The notes beneath the pieces were generated by a model that saw nothing but the letters and a program-made list of their open reading frames with translations, searched no databases and was not told the DNA's origin. Positions 35,140-45,407 of a stretch of 64,000 nucleotides of DNA are shown in pieces (the stretch's first letter is position 1; each line of letters starts with the position of its first letter). Position numbers and translations under genes: made by a program. Source of the stretch: Streptomyces sulphureus DSM 40104 (GTDB lineage: Bacteria; Actinomycetota; Actinomycetes; Streptomycetales; Streptomycetaceae); the NCBI RefSeq assembly GCF_000381025.1, contig NZ_KB905820.1, positions 1 through 64,000 of the forward strand, read 5' to 3'.

Positions 35140-38100
35140 ATGTCGACTTCCACGCCCCACTCCCCGGGTCCGCTCAAGGCGCGCCTGCCCGAGCTCATGC
35201 TCCGCGACCAGCACCGGCTCGCGCGCAGGCTCGACGGCGCGCGCAAGATCCGCAAGCCGCAGGCCCGCGAAGAGGTCTTGGCGGAGATCTCGGCGGCGAT
35301 GGACGAGTCCGAGTTGCTCGTCGCCTCGCGCCGCGAGTCCGTCCCCGAGATCAGGTACCCGGAGCAGCTCCCCGTCAGCCAGAAGAAGGACGCGATCCTC
35401 GAGGCGGTACGGGATCACCAGGTCGTGATCGTCGCCGGCGAGACGGGCTCGGGAAAGACGACGCAGATCCCGAAGATCTGCATGGAGCTCGGCCGCGGCA
35501 TCCACGGCACCATCGGCCACACCCAGCCCAGGCGCCTCGCCGCCCGCACGGTCGCCGAACGCGTCGCCGAGGAACTCGACTCCCCACTGGGCGAGACGGT
35601 CGGCTGGAAGGTCCGCTTCACGGACCAGGTCGGCGAGAACACCCTCGTCAAGCTGATGACCGACGGCATCCTCCTCGCCGAGCTCCAGCAGGACAGGGAG
35701 CTGCGCCAGTACGACACCCTCATCATCGACGAGGCGCACGAGCGCAGCCTCAACATCGACTTCATCCTCGGCTACCTCGCGCAACTCCTGCCCAGGCGCC
35801 CGGATCTGAAGGTCGTCATCACCTCGGCGACGATCGATCCGGAGCGCTTCTCGCGGCACTTCGGCGACGCCCCGATCGTCGAGGTGAGCGGCCGGACCTA
35901 TCCCGTCGAGGTCCGGTACCGCCCGCTGTTGGAGGAGGAGAGCGAGGCGCCCGACCGCGACCAGGCGACGGCGATCGGCGACGCCGTCGAGGAGTTGCAG
36001 GCCGAGGCCCCCGGCGACGTCCTCGTCTTCCTCTCGGGCGAGCGGGAGATCAGGGACACGGCGGACGCGTTGGAGAAACGCTTCGCACGCCGGGGCGCGC
36101 GCGCCGCTGCGACCGAGGTGCTCCCGCTCTACGCCCGCCTCTCCCATGCGGAGCAGCAGCGCGTCTTCCAACGGCACACGGGCAACCGCGTCGTGCTCGC
36201 CACCAACGTTGCCGAGACGTCCCTCACCGTCCCCGGCATCAAGTACGTCGTCGACCCGGGGACGGCGCGGATCTCCCGCTACAGCCACCGCACCAAGGTG
36301 CAGCGGCTGCCGATCGAGCCCGTCAGCCAGGCCAGCGCCAACCAGCGCAAGGGCCGTTCGGGACGCACCTCCGAGGGCATCTGCATCCGCCTCTACTCCG
36401 AGGAGGACTTCCTCTCCCGCCCGGAGTTCACCGACGCGGAGATCCTGCGGACCAATCTCGCCTCCGTCATCCTCCAGATGCATGCGGCTGGCCTCGGCGC
36501 GATCGAGAAGTTCCCCTTCATCGACCCGCCCGACCACCGCAGCATCAAGGCCGGTGTCCAACTCCTGGAAGAACTGGGCGCCCTGCGCGAGGGGAAGCTG
36601 ACGAAGCTCGGACGGGATCTCGCCCGCCTCCCCGTCGACCCGCGCCTCGCACGCATGGTCCTGGAGGCGGGGCGGAACGGCTGCGTCCGCGAGGTGACCG
36701 TCATCGCGGCCGCCCTCTCGCTCCAGGACCCGCGCGAGCGCCCGTCGGACAAGCAGCAGCAGGCGGACCAGCACCACGCCCGCTTCAAGGACCCCACGAG
36801 CGACTTCGTCTCCTTCCTCCACCTGTGGGAGTACGTGCACGAGCGGCGCAGGGAGCTCTCCTCCTCCGCTTTCCGCCGGATGTGCAAGCAGGAGTTCCTC
36901 AACTATCTGCGCATACGCGAGTGGCAGGACATCTGCTCCCAACTGCGCCAGGTCGCAAGGACGATGGGCCTCAGACCGGAGGAACGCGAGGCGGGGAGCG
37001 AAATCCCGGCCGACGCGGTACACCGCTCGCTGCTCGCGGGGCTCCTCTCGCACGTCGGCCTCAAGGACACGGAGAAGAACGAGTACCTCGGGGCACGGAG
37101 CGCGAAGTTCGCCGTCTTCCCCGGCTCCGCGCTCTTCAAGAAGCCGCCGCGCTGGGTGATGTCGGCCGAGCTGGTGGAGACGTCCAGACTCTGGGCCAGG
37201 GTCAACGCGAAGATCGAACCCGAGTGGATCGAGCCCCTCGCCCAGCACCTGCTGAAGCACACCTACAGCGAACCGCACTGGGAGCAGAAGCAGGCGGCCG
37301 TGATGGGGTACGAGCGCGTCACCCTCTACGGCATCCCGATCGTTGCGCAGCGCAAGGTCAACTACGGCCGGATCGACCCGGAGACGTCCCGGGACCTCTT
37401 CATCCGGCACGCGCTCGTCGAAGGCGACTGGCGCACCCACCACGAGTTCTTCCGCGAGAACCGCCGACTCCTCGGCGAGGTCGAGGAGTTGGAGCACCGC
37501 GCCCGCCGTCGCGACATCCTCGTCGACGACGAGACCCTCTACGACTTCTACGACCAGCGCATCCCCGCCGACGTCGTCTCCGGCGCCCACTTCGACTCCT
37601 GGTGGAAGAAGAAGCGCCGCGAAGAGCCCGACCTGCTCAACTTCGAGAAGTCGATGCTCATCAACGAGCAGGCCGAGGGCGTCAGCGAGGCCGACTACCC
37701 GGACGTGTGGCGCCAGGACGGCTTGGTCCTGCCCGTCACCTACCAGTTCGAGCCCGGCACAGAGGCCGACGGCGTCACGGTCCACGTCCCGCTCCACGTC
37801 CTCAACCAGGTCTCCCCCCAGGGCTTCGACTGGCAGATCCCCGGCGTACGGCACACCCTCGTCACCGAGCTCATCCGCTCGCTGCCCAAGACGATCCGGC
37901 GCAACTACGTCCCCGCCCCCGACTACGCCTCCCGCTTCCTCGCGCTCCCCGCCCCCGACGGCACGGGGCCGCTGGCCCGATCGGCCCCGCAGCAGCGCCC
38001 GTTGACTTCCGCGCTCGCCGCCGAGCTCCAGCGGATGGTGGGCGTCCCCGTCTCGCCGGAGGACTTCGACACCGCGAAGGTCCCCCCGCACCTGCGGATC

Positions 38101-39192
38101 ACCTTCCGCGTCGTCGACGAGCGCCGCCGCAAGCTCGAAGGCGCCAGCGAGGACAAGGACCTGGAGGCGCTGAAGCTGCGCTTCAAGCCGCAGACACGGG
38201 AAGCGATCTCCCGCGCCTTCGAGTCGGCCGAGCGCTCCAAGTCCCGTAAGAAGAAGCAGGGGTCGCAGCCGGACGCGGCGCAGCCGGAGCCGGCCGCCCC
38301 CGCCGAGCCCCCTTCGACGCTCCAGCGCACGGGCCTCACCTCGTGGACGCTCGGCACGCTGCCGCGCACCTTCACCTCCCGCAGAGCCGGCCAGCCCCTC
38401 AAGGCGTATCCGGCGCTGGTGGACGAGGGCGAGTCCGTCGCGGTACGCCTCTTCGACACGGAGCCGGAGCAGCAGACGGCGATGTGGCGCGGGGTACGGC
38501 GGCTCATCCTCCTCAACGTCCCCGCCGATCCGGCGAAGTTCGCCCAGTCGAAACTGAACAACCAGCAGAAACTCGCTCTTTCACGCTCCCCGCACGGCTC
38601 GGTCCAGGCCCTCTTCGAGGACTGCACCACCGCGGCGACCGACCGTCTCATCGCCGCGCACGGCGGGCCTCCGTGGGACGAGGAGTCGTTCCGCAAGCTC
38701 TTCGACGCCGTCCGCACGGACCTCGTCGACGCCACCCTCGCCACCGTCACGCAGGTCCAACAGGTCCTCGCCGCGTGGCACTCGTGCGAGCAGCGCCTCC
38801 GCGCCACCACGAGCCCCGTCCTCGCCGACTCCGCGGCCGACGTCAGGCGCCAACTCGACGAGCTGGTGCACCCCGGCTTCGTCACCGCGCACGGCACCGC
38901 CCGCCTCAAGGACCTGCTCCGCTACCTCACCGCAGCCGACCGACGTCTCCAGCAGATGCCGCACAGCCCCGAGCGGGACCGCACGCGGATGGCGAAGGTC
39001 CTGGACATGCGGGACGAATACCTGTGGCTGCTGGAGCAGTTCCCGCCCGGCCGCCCGGTACCGCAGGCGGTCCACGAGATCCGCTGGATGGTCGAGGAGC
39101 TCCGGGTCAGCTACTTCGCGCATGCGCTCGGCACCAAGTACCCCATCTCGGACAAGCGCATCACGAAGGCCGTGGACGAGGCCGCCCCCTGA
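35140..39192 (+). CDS. hrpA: DEAH-box ATP-dependent RNA helicase HrpA
   Basis: 1,350 residues from ATG 35140. Motif I GETGSGKTT is at 100-108, Ia TQPRRLAA, motif II DEAH at 197-200, III SAT (VVITSATIDPERF), and the C-terminal QRKGRSGRTSEG motif VI. The helicase-associated, OB-fold and long C-terminal DUF3418 domains fill residues 500-1350, matching the usual length of 1,300 or so. HrpA processes mRNA and, in E. coli, rescues stalled ribosomes. The open frame extends 1.8 kb upstream, but that part runs antisense to the GNAT and ABC-2-like genes and is not coding. No clear ribosome-binding site precedes the ATG. Confidence 0.97.
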   Translation: MSTSTPHSPGPLKARLPELMLRDQHRLARRLDGARKIRKPQAREEVLAEISAAMDESELLVASRRESVPEIRYPEQLPVSQKKDAILEAVRDHQVVIVAGETGSGKTTQIPKICMELGRGIHGTIGHTQPRRLAARTVAERVAEELDSPLGETVGWKVRFTDQVGENTLVKLMTDGILLAELQQDRELRQYDTLIIDEAHERSLNIDFILGYLAQLLPRRPDLKVVITSATIDPERFSRHFGDAPIVEVSGRTYPVEVRYRPLLEEESEAPDRDQATAIGDAVEELQAEAPGDVLVFLSGEREIRDTADALEKRFARRGARAAATEVLPLYARLSHAEQQRVFQRHTGNRVVLATNVAETSLTVPGIKYVVDPGTARISRYSHRTKVQRLPIEPVSQASANQRKGRSGRTSEGICIRLYSEEDFLSRPEFTDAEILRTNLASVILQMHAAGLGAIEKFPFIDPPDHRSIKAGVQLLEELGALREGKLTKLGRDLARLPVDPRLARMVLEAGRNGCVREVTVIAAALSLQDPRERPSDKQQQADQHHARFKDPTSDFVSFLHLWEYVHERRRELSSSAFRRMCKQEFLNYLRIREWQDICSQLRQVARTMGLRPEEREAGSEIPADAVHRSLLAGLLSHVGLKDTEKNEYLGARSAKFAVFPGSALFKKPPRWVMSAELVETSRLWARVNAKIEPEWIEPLAQHLLKHTYSEPHWEQKQAAVMGYERVTLYGIPIVAQRKVNYGRIDPETSRDLFIRHALVEGDWRTHHEFFRENRRLLGEVEELEHRARRRDILVDDETLYDFYDQRIPADVVSGAHFDSWWKKKRREEPDLLNFEKSMLINEQAEGVSEADYPDVWRQDGLVLPVTYQFEPGTEADGVTVHVPLHVLNQVSPQGFDWQIPGVRHTLVTELIRSLPKTIRRNYVPAPDYASRFLALPAPDGTGPLARSAPQQRPLTSALAAELQRMVGVPVSPEDFDTAKVPPHLRITFRVVDERRRKLEGASEDKDLEALKLRFKPQTREAISRAFESAERSKSRKKKQGSQPDAAQPEPAAPAEPPSTLQRTGLTSWTLGTLPRTFTSRRAGQPLKAYPALVDEGESVAVRLFDTEPEQQTAMWRGVRRLILLNVPADPAKFAQSKLNNQQKLALSRSPHGSVQALFEDCTTAATDRLIAAHGGPPWDEESFRKLFDAVRTDLVDATLATVTQVQQVLAAWHSCEQRLRATTSPVLADSAADVRRQLDELVHPGFVTAHGTARLKDLLRYLTAADRRLQQMPHSPERDRTRMAKVLDMRDEYLWLLEQFPPGRPVPQAVHEIRWMVEELRVSYFAHALGTKYPISDKRITKAVDEAAP

Positions 39193-39300
39193 TGCGGCAC
39201 TGGGTGACAGTCCGGTCGCCCAGGGTGAGTTCGCTCTGGAGTGCCGTGCTGCTGTAGAGTCTCCTCTCGTGCCCGGCCGATACGCCGCAGCACAGCTCCT

Positions 39301-39375
39301 GGTCCTGTGGAGCAGCTTGGAGTGCTCGCCACCCTGTCAAGGTGGAGGCCGCGGGTTCAAATCCCGTCAGGACCG
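39301..39375 (+). tRNA. tRNA-Asp (anticodon GTC), copy 2
   Basis: Identical over the gene body to the copy at 33087. TAGAGT at 39255-39260 is a likely -10 element. Unlike copy 1 it has its own terminator and promoter. Confidence 0.97.
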
Positions 39376-39381
39376 CATCCG

Positions 39382-39409
39382 AAGGCCCGCCGTTCCGGCG
39401 GGCCTTTTT
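39382..39409 (+). terminator. Rho-independent terminator of tRNA-Asp copy 2
   Basis: AAGGCCCGCC, loop GTTCC, GGCGGGCCTTTTT: a strong stem ending in five T residues, seven bases after the tRNA. Confidence 0.9.
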
Positions 39410-39524
39410 CGTGCCCGCACCTCCTCATCCGCCGTGCGCCCGCAGCCGGTTGACGCCCGCACACCAGCGGGGTACGCCTGACCGCAGGGCCACGCACACG
39501 GCCGACAGCCTGGGGAGGTGGACG

Positions 39525-39698
39525 ATGCCGAAGCGGCCAGGTGGCACACCCCGCGACGACACGAGGGCCCTCCTACGAGCCCACCTCGCCGACCGCCGAA
39601 GGCACCGGCACCTTGCCCGCCATTGCCCGGCCTGCCACCGGCTGTGCCGCCTCGCGCTCCAAGCCCCTCGCACCATCGCGGCCGACGACGATCGGTGA
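39525..39698 (+). CDS. Small Cys/His-motif protein beside bldC
   Basis: 57 residues from ATG 39525 with a near-perfect ribosome-binding site (GGGGAGG, 39513-39519). The sequence is very basic. HLARHCPACHRLCRLAL in the C-terminal half contains one CxxC and flanking His/Cys residues, suggestive of a metal-binding or anti-sigma-like zinc knuckle. From memory it resembles the DUF6274 family confined to Streptomyces relatives. Function unknown. It is monocistronic in appearance, following tRNA-Asp and preceding a long gene-free stretch. Confidence 0.65.
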   Translation: MPKRPGGTPRDDTRALLRAHLADRRRHRHLARHCPACHRLCRLALQAPRTIAADDDR

Positions 39699-40485
39699 CG
39701 GCGCCTCAACTTCCGCAATGTGACGCCAGTTCGACACAGCCTGACCAGAACTGACTGCCTACGTGGCCGAATTGGCACCTCTTGTTGTGCAACACCGGTC
39801 AGCAGCCCGCACGTTCGCCGCCGCCTCCTCATGAGACGACCGAGGCCCCGTCCACTACCGCATCCATACGCTCCCTCACAAGGGAACACGAACGTGACGG
39901 GTGTCACCGAATTTCCCTCAGGAAGGGGGGAACTCGCGGGTCACTCCATGGCGGGCAATTTAATGTGTGCAATGGCACCATACCCAAAGCGACTGGCAGA
40001 CCCTCCGGCCGTTTCCCCCGACTCCCTTCCCTGCACCGCCCGTTCACCGTCACGGGCGTCACCGCGCATCGTCCCCAGCCGAGCCGCACCTCATGCACCA
40101 CGCGCGCCTCCGATACGCGCACACCCCCTCGGAAGCACCCCTGAACGGCCGCCTCCACAGGCTCCGTTGCTCCACCGCACCGACACGGAGCTCTGAGCGG
40201 CGCCAGAGCGCGCCCAGACGGCACTCCGTGCCCCGAACGGGCCCCGGCGCCCCCAGAAGCGCGCAGCGGCCACAGGAGGCGCTCATACGCGCGCACGCGC
40301 CTCGCACACCGAAGCCCGGACATCCAACTTCCGTGCACACAAAGAAAGATCGCGCTGGACCCGGCGGAGTCCAGCGCGATCAACGAGTGAGCGCTGTTGG
40401 GGCAGCAGCCCCTCGTGCGGTGCTCTGGGCGTCACAGCGGGGTGGGGGCCCCGCAATTCGCCCGGTTATGCGGTTGTTTCGCTGA
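39699..40485. other. Gene-free stretch downstream of bldC
   Basis: About 790 bp without a supported gene. It contains the palindrome GTGAC-N4-GTCAC (39893-39906) and a related GTCACGGGCGTCACCG at about 40048, plus the bldC terminator near its right end. Composition is AC-rich and resembles the array at 13.5-14.2 kb, but I could not align copies with confidence. Confidence 0.45.
40348..40381 (-). terminator. Terminator of bldC
   Basis: GATCGCGCTGGAC (40348-40360) pairs perfectly with GTCCAGCGCGATC (40369-40381). On the minus strand it is followed by TTTCTTTGTG, giving a classic terminator 105 bp after the bldC stop. Confidence 0.85.
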
Positions 40486-40692
40486 TCATGCCTCGCTGCG
40501 CTGCTGGGGGATGCCCGCCAGCAATGCGCGCACCTCCGCCTCGCGGTAGCGGCGGTGCCCTCCGAGCGTGCGGATGGACGTGAGCTTGCCCGCCTTTGCC
40601 CAGCGTGTGACCGTCTTCGGGTCCACGCGGAACATGCTGGCAACCTCAGCCGGGGTCAGCAGCGGCTCGGCTTCAGGGGTGCGAGCGGTCAT
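40486..40692 (-). CDS. bldC: Developmental regulator BldC (MerR-like DNA-binding protein)
   Basis: 68 residues from ATG 40692 with GAGGAGG seven bases upstream. The single winged helix-turn-helix (LLTPAEVASMFRVDPKTVTR, then WAKAGKLTSIRTLGGHRRYR) is that of MerR proteins without any effector domain. BldC binds DNA cooperatively, head-to-tail, on direct repeats and holds back entry into development in Streptomyces. The sequence is essentially that of the well-known ortholog. A 5-bp hairpin (GAACC-ATCAC-GGTTC, 40715-40729) precedes the ribosome-binding site. Confidence 0.98.
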   Translation of the reverse strand: MTARTPEAEPLLTPAEVASMFRVDPKTVTRWAKAGKLTSIRTLGGHRRYREAEVRALLAGIPQQRSEA

Positions 40693-41228
40693 GAGCGGCC
40701 TCCTCGGGAGAACCGAACCATCACGGTTCTTTCCTCTAAATTCTGCACCTTGACCCGCGTTGCCCGATATGGCGCACGCGGGCCGAGTCGGTTATAGGAC
40801 GAACGGCTTGTCCTCGGCACTACAACTGCACCATCTGTCCAGCCACGTCGGCCAAACCGATGGAATTGCCCTCTCAGGTGTTGAACCTCAACGGAAGCCG
40901 ATGGACCGTGCCATAGCGGACAGTCACGCCGTCGTGACGATCAGTCACAGCAGGAGCAAGCGGCACCAGCCCCACCGAGAAGTGCAATACCGATCTATCC
41001 GCCCAAAGTTGGATGGAAGGAGCCCTCGGCGAACTCCTTGTCCTATTTTGACACGAGGAGCAGCTCTGAGAGCAAGACCCCGATTAAGTGCGATCCATCA
41101 CGCTTGAGGCAATAGCCCGGTTCGGGACGTAGGTCCCATCCGTGCGCACTTTACTGCCGCCCGCACACCGACCGCGCACCGCACCCTCGGCTCCACCGCC
41201 CCGCAGTCCAACACGGAGGACGCGGCGC
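40693..41228. promoter_or_regulatory. Long, lower-GC upstream region of bldC
   Basis: About 535 bp without a gene and visibly richer in A/T than its surroundings, as expected of a xenogeneic-silencer or BldC-type binding region. It includes near-palindromes TCAGGT-N5-ACCTCA (about 40876-40892) and GTCAC-N6-GTGAC (40922-40937). The bldC promoter must lie here. Confidence 0.5.
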
Positions 41229-42104
41229 TCAGTTGGCGAACTGGAGCTCGCGCACCGCCCGCCACCGCAAGGTGAGCCGCTCGTACGCCTCACCCGCGGC
41301 CTCCTCGTCGCCGGCACGGAGCGCGGCGAGCCCCTCGGCGACGTCCGCCGCCGAATGGTCCGCTGCGAGCTGCTCGTCGCCGATCGCGTACGCGAGGCCG
41401 CCGTAGTCCAGTTCGACGAGCGAACGCGGGTGGAATTCCTCCAGCCAGCGCCCCACATCTACCAGGCCCTCGATGAGCGGTCCCTCCTCGAGCTCCTCGC
41501 GGAGCACTTTCAAGCCCCTCGCAAGGCGCCGCCGTGCCTGCACCATAGGGGTGCGATAGCGAAGGACGAACTGCTGTCCGCTCTCCTCACCGGAACCGGA
41601 CTTCCCAAACTCCCTCTCGTCGTCGGCGAAGAGCACGAACCACCGCACCGGAACCTGCCACACCGCGGTCCGAATCCACGGCCGCGCATCGGGGTTCCGC
41701 TCCCGCCAGCGGTCGTAGTCCTCGGCCGCCTGCCTGCGCACCACGGGAGGGACGGCCGCGTCCAGTACCGGCTGGGGCATCGCGATCTCCTGGTCGCCGG
41801 CGGCCTGGGTGAGCGCCGCCAGCGCCTGCCAGCCGCGGAGCCTCGTGCGCCAGGGGCAGACGCAGGTCACGCCCTCGACCTCGGCGACGAACGCGTCGGC
41901 GCTCTCGTGGTGTGGCACCACGACGGGCGGCATCGGCACGAGGTCGGTGAGCGAGCGCCGCACCTCGTCCTGCGCGGTGGGCAGGGTCTCCTGCTGTGCG
42001 TAGCGCACCCAGTGGCTGCGCTCCGGCTCCGGGAAGGCGGCGAGCGGCTCGTACACCCGCAGGTAGGACGCGTACGGGACAGTGACCGAAGCCGGCATGG
42101 CCAC
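41229..42104 (-). CDS. Conserved actinobacterial protein of unknown function
   Basis: 291 residues from GTG 42104 (GGAGG six bases upstream); the alternative ATG 42098 begins [20 protein letters not shown] soluble, acidic, alpha/beta protein. [19 protein letters not shown] segment near residue 90 and a Trp-rich middle ([20 protein letters not shown]) are distinctive. No catalytic or transport motif is recognised. As I recall, the gene between bldC and vdh (SCO4090) is also annotated hypothetical. It is divergent from vdh. Confidence 0.82.
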   Translation of the reverse strand: MAMPASVTVPYASYLRVYEPLAAFPEPERSHWVRYAQQETLPTAQDEVRRSLTDLVPMPPVVVPHHESADAFVAEVEGVTCVCPWRTRLRGWQALAALTQAAGDQEIAMPQPVLDAAVPPVVRRQAAEDYDRWRERNPDARPWIRTAVWQVPVRWFVLFADDEREFGKSGSGEESGQQFVLRYRTPMVQARRRLARGLKVLREELEEGPLIEGLVDVGRWLEEFHPRSLVELDYGGLAYAIGDEQLAADHSAADVAEGLAALRAGDEEAAGEAYERLTLRWRAVRELQFAN

Positions 42105-42398
42105 GTGGTTCCTCCAAGGACGGGTGCGGGGATCGCTTGCGGGGGCTCGGCGGACGCGTCGGAACCTCCGTGGAACGGGCGGTTTCCGGAGTGCGAACGC
42201 GGGTCCGGAAGACAGTTGACTACCCCATTCCCCGGACCGCAACGTGCCCGCGCTCCGCAGGCCGTACGCTGCCGACGAACCTCCGCGCACCAGGTCCGCC
42301 CGGCACCGCGGGGGAACTGCAGGCCCGCACCCGGGCCCTCTCCGCCACAAGCAGGAGCGGCCCGGCGGAGGGCGCCCTTCGCACTAGGAGTCACCACC

Positions 42399-43580
42399 GT
42401 GACCGAACCTTCAACCGGCGTGGAAGACCGAACGGCCCCCGGTACGGGACCGCGCACGCCCGCGCAGACCACCGCGCCCACCGCCGAGACGGGCACCCCC
42501 CGCCCTTCCGGGGTGCTGCGCACCCTCTTCCACTCCGAGCAGGGCGGCCACGAACAGGTCGTCCTCTGCCAGGACCCCGCCAGCGGGCTCAAGGCCGTCA
42601 TCGCGGTTCACTCCACCGCGCTGGGCCCCGCCCTCGGCGGCACCCGCTTCCACGCCTACGCCGACGCGGCAGACCCGGAGGAGGCAGCCCTGCGCGACGC
42701 GCTCGACCTGGCCCGCGGAATGTCGTACAAGAACGCGCTCGCGGGGCTCGACCACGGCGGCGGCAAGGCCGTCATCATCGGCGACCCGAGCCGCGACAAG
42801 ACGGAGGCGCTGCTGCGCGCCTACGGCAGGTACGTCGCCTCGCTCGGCGGCCGCTACGTCACCGCCTGCGACGTCGGCACCTACGTACAGGACATGGACG
42901 TGGTCGCCGAGGAGTGCCGCTGGACGACGGGGCGCTCACCCGAGAACGGCGGCGCCGGGGACTCCTCGGTCCTCACGGCGTTCGGCGTCTTCCAGGGGAT
43001 GCGTGCCACGGCCGCACGCCTGTGGGGAGCGCCGACGCTGCGCGGGCGCACGGTCGGCATCGCGGGCGTGGGCAAGGTGGGGCACCACCTCGTCGAGCAC
43101 CTCAGGGAGGACGGCGCCGAGGTGGTCGTCACCGACGTGCGCGCGGACGCGGTGCGCCGCGTTCGCGAGGGGCGCCCCGAAGTACGCGCCGTCGAGGACA
43201 CCTCGGCGCTCGTGCGGCTGCCCGAGCTGGACCTCTACGCCCCCTGCGCCCTCGGAGGCGCGCTCGACGACCGGACCGTCGCCGTTCTCACGGCACGCGG
43301 CGTCTGCGGCGCGGCCAACAACCAACTGGCGCACCCCGGGGTGGAGAAGGACCTGGCGGACCGCGGCATCCTCTACGCCCCCGACTACCTCGTGAACTCC
43401 GGCGGCGTGATCCAGGTCGCGGAGGAGCTCAAGGGGTTCGACTTCGCACGAGCGAAAGCAAAGGCGGAGAAGATCCACGACACGGCGCTGGCGATCTTCG
43501 ACCGTGCGGAAGCCGACGGCACCCCGCCTGCGACGGCTGCCGACAGGCTCGCGGAGCAGCGGATCGCAGGGGCCGCGTAG
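42399..43580 (+). CDS. vdh: Valine (branched-chain amino acid) dehydrogenase
   Basis: 393 residues from GTG 42399 (AGGAG eight bases upstream). An NAD-dependent oxidative deaminase of valine, leucine and isoleucine that supplies acyl-CoA precursors for polyketides. Catalytic region: [20 protein letters not shown] contains the conserved lysines. The Rossmann fold [16 protein letters not shown] is at about 216-231, and the C-terminal [20 protein letters not shown] is family-typical. The N-terminus carries about 30 residues of Thr/Pro-rich extension compared with the S. coelicolor enzyme as I recall it. No clear operon partner. Confidence 0.96.
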   Translation: MTEPSTGVEDRTAPGTGPRTPAQTTAPTAETGTPRPSGVLRTLFHSEQGGHEQVVLCQDPASGLKAVIAVHSTALGPALGGTRFHAYADAADPEEAALRDALDLARGMSYKNALAGLDHGGGKAVIIGDPSRDKTEALLRAYGRYVASLGGRYVTACDVGTYVQDMDVVAEECRWTTGRSPENGGAGDSSVLTAFGVFQGMRATAARLWGAPTLRGRTVGIAGVGKVGHHLVEHLREDGAEVVVTDVRADAVRRVREGRPEVRAVEDTSALVRLPELDLYAPCALGGALDDRTVAVLTARGVCGAANNQLAHPGVEKDLADRGILYAPDYLVNSGGVIQVAEELKGFDFARAKAKAEKIHDTALAIFDRAEADGTPPATAADRLAEQRIAGAA

Positions 43581-43747
43581 CCGGGAGGGCTTTCTCACGC
43601 CCCCTCGGCGGGTCGTTGCGGCACGGGAAGGTAAAATCCGGACTGACCAGCGCAGGAAAGGTCATGGGCGACAGCGGGGCCCTGTCGTGTCGTGCGGGCG
43701 ACGTACCGTACGAGCGCGGAAGAAGGTACCGTTGAAGCCTGAGAAAT

Positions 43748-43766
43748 GGTCTCTCCCTAGGAGACC
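43748..43766 (+). repeat. Leader hairpin upstream of the DUF3073 gene
   Basis: GGTCTC, loop TCCCTAG, GAGACC is a perfect 6-bp stem-loop 70 bp before the start of the DUF3073 gene. It could terminate vdh transcripts weakly or structure the downstream leader. Confidence 0.5.
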
Positions 43767-43836
43767 GCTCTGATGATTCATGAACGCGTGTCAAGACTCT
43801 GGGGCCGTCGAGCCCCGTCGTTGAGGGGGTCGAGCC

Positions 43837-44091
43837 ATGGGGCGCGGCCGGGCCAAGGCCAAGCAGACGAAGGTCGCCCGCCAGCTGAAGTACAACAGCG
43901 GTGGGACGGACCTCACACGCCTGGCTGAGGAGCTGGGCGCATCGACGTCGAACCAGTCGCCGAACGGCGAGCGCTTCGAGGAAGATGAGCTGGACGACGA
44001 CCCGTACGCACAGTACGCGGAGCTGTACAACGACGAGGAGGAGGGCGACGACCAGTCGTCCGACCCGCAGTCGAACCGACGTCGCGCTTGA
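43837..44091 (+). CDS. DUF3073 small acidic protein
   Basis: 84 residues from ATG 43837 with GAGGGGG seven bases upstream. The basic N-terminus (MGRGRAKAKQTKVARQLKY) is followed by an acidic, disordered C-terminus (FEEDELDDDPYAQYAEL). DUF3073 is conserved throughout Actinobacteria, typically adjacent to purM; the function is unknown. The split charge suggests nucleic-acid or ribosome association. Confidence 0.94.
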   Translation: MGRGRAKAKQTKVARQLKYNSGGTDLTRLAEELGASTSNQSPNGERFEEDELDDDPYAQYAELYNDEEEGDDQSSDPQSNRRRA

Positions 44092-44106
44092 CGTCCACGC
44101 ACAGTG

Positions 44107-44134
44107 GCCCGGTCCGGCATTCGCCGGGCCGGGT
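44107..44134 (+). terminator. Terminator of the DUF3073 gene
   Basis: GCCCGGTCCGGC pairs with GCCGGGCCGGGT around the loop ATTC, 15 bp after the stop, followed by TCTGTG. Confidence 0.75.
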
Positions 44135-44158
44135 TCTGTGCTGCCCGGACGCTTTCCC

Positions 44159-44195
44159 CCGGCCGGCGACCGCCGTGGCGGCGGCCGCCGGCCGG
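44159..44195 (-). terminator. Terminator of purM
   Basis: CCGGCCGGCG (44159-44168) and CGCCGGCCGG (44186-44195) form a perfect stem eight bp past the purM stop on the minus strand. Together with the neighbouring hairpin this insulates two convergent genes. Confidence 0.7.
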
Positions 44196-44202
44196 GCGTG
44201 GT

Positions 44203-45276
<1,074 letters not shown>

Positions 45277-45407
45277 GGGTTCGGGGGTCCTTTCTGCGCG
45301 CCGCACCGGCCGTACGGGGGCGTCGAGATGGCCGGGCCGCGCGGTGCGCGCGGACGGGCGGGCTCGGTCCTCGCCGGGCTTGTCATGATCTAAGCTGCAC
45401 GCGCCGT

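Noticed and set aside
34986-35140. ABC transporter operon including hrpA
   Set aside because: The membrane gene and hrpA are divergent, and no ATPase gene is adjacent.
41142-42398. Upstream extension of the vdh frame
   Set aside because: It is antisense to the minus-strand unknown-function gene, and vdh has its own ribosome-binding site at 42386.
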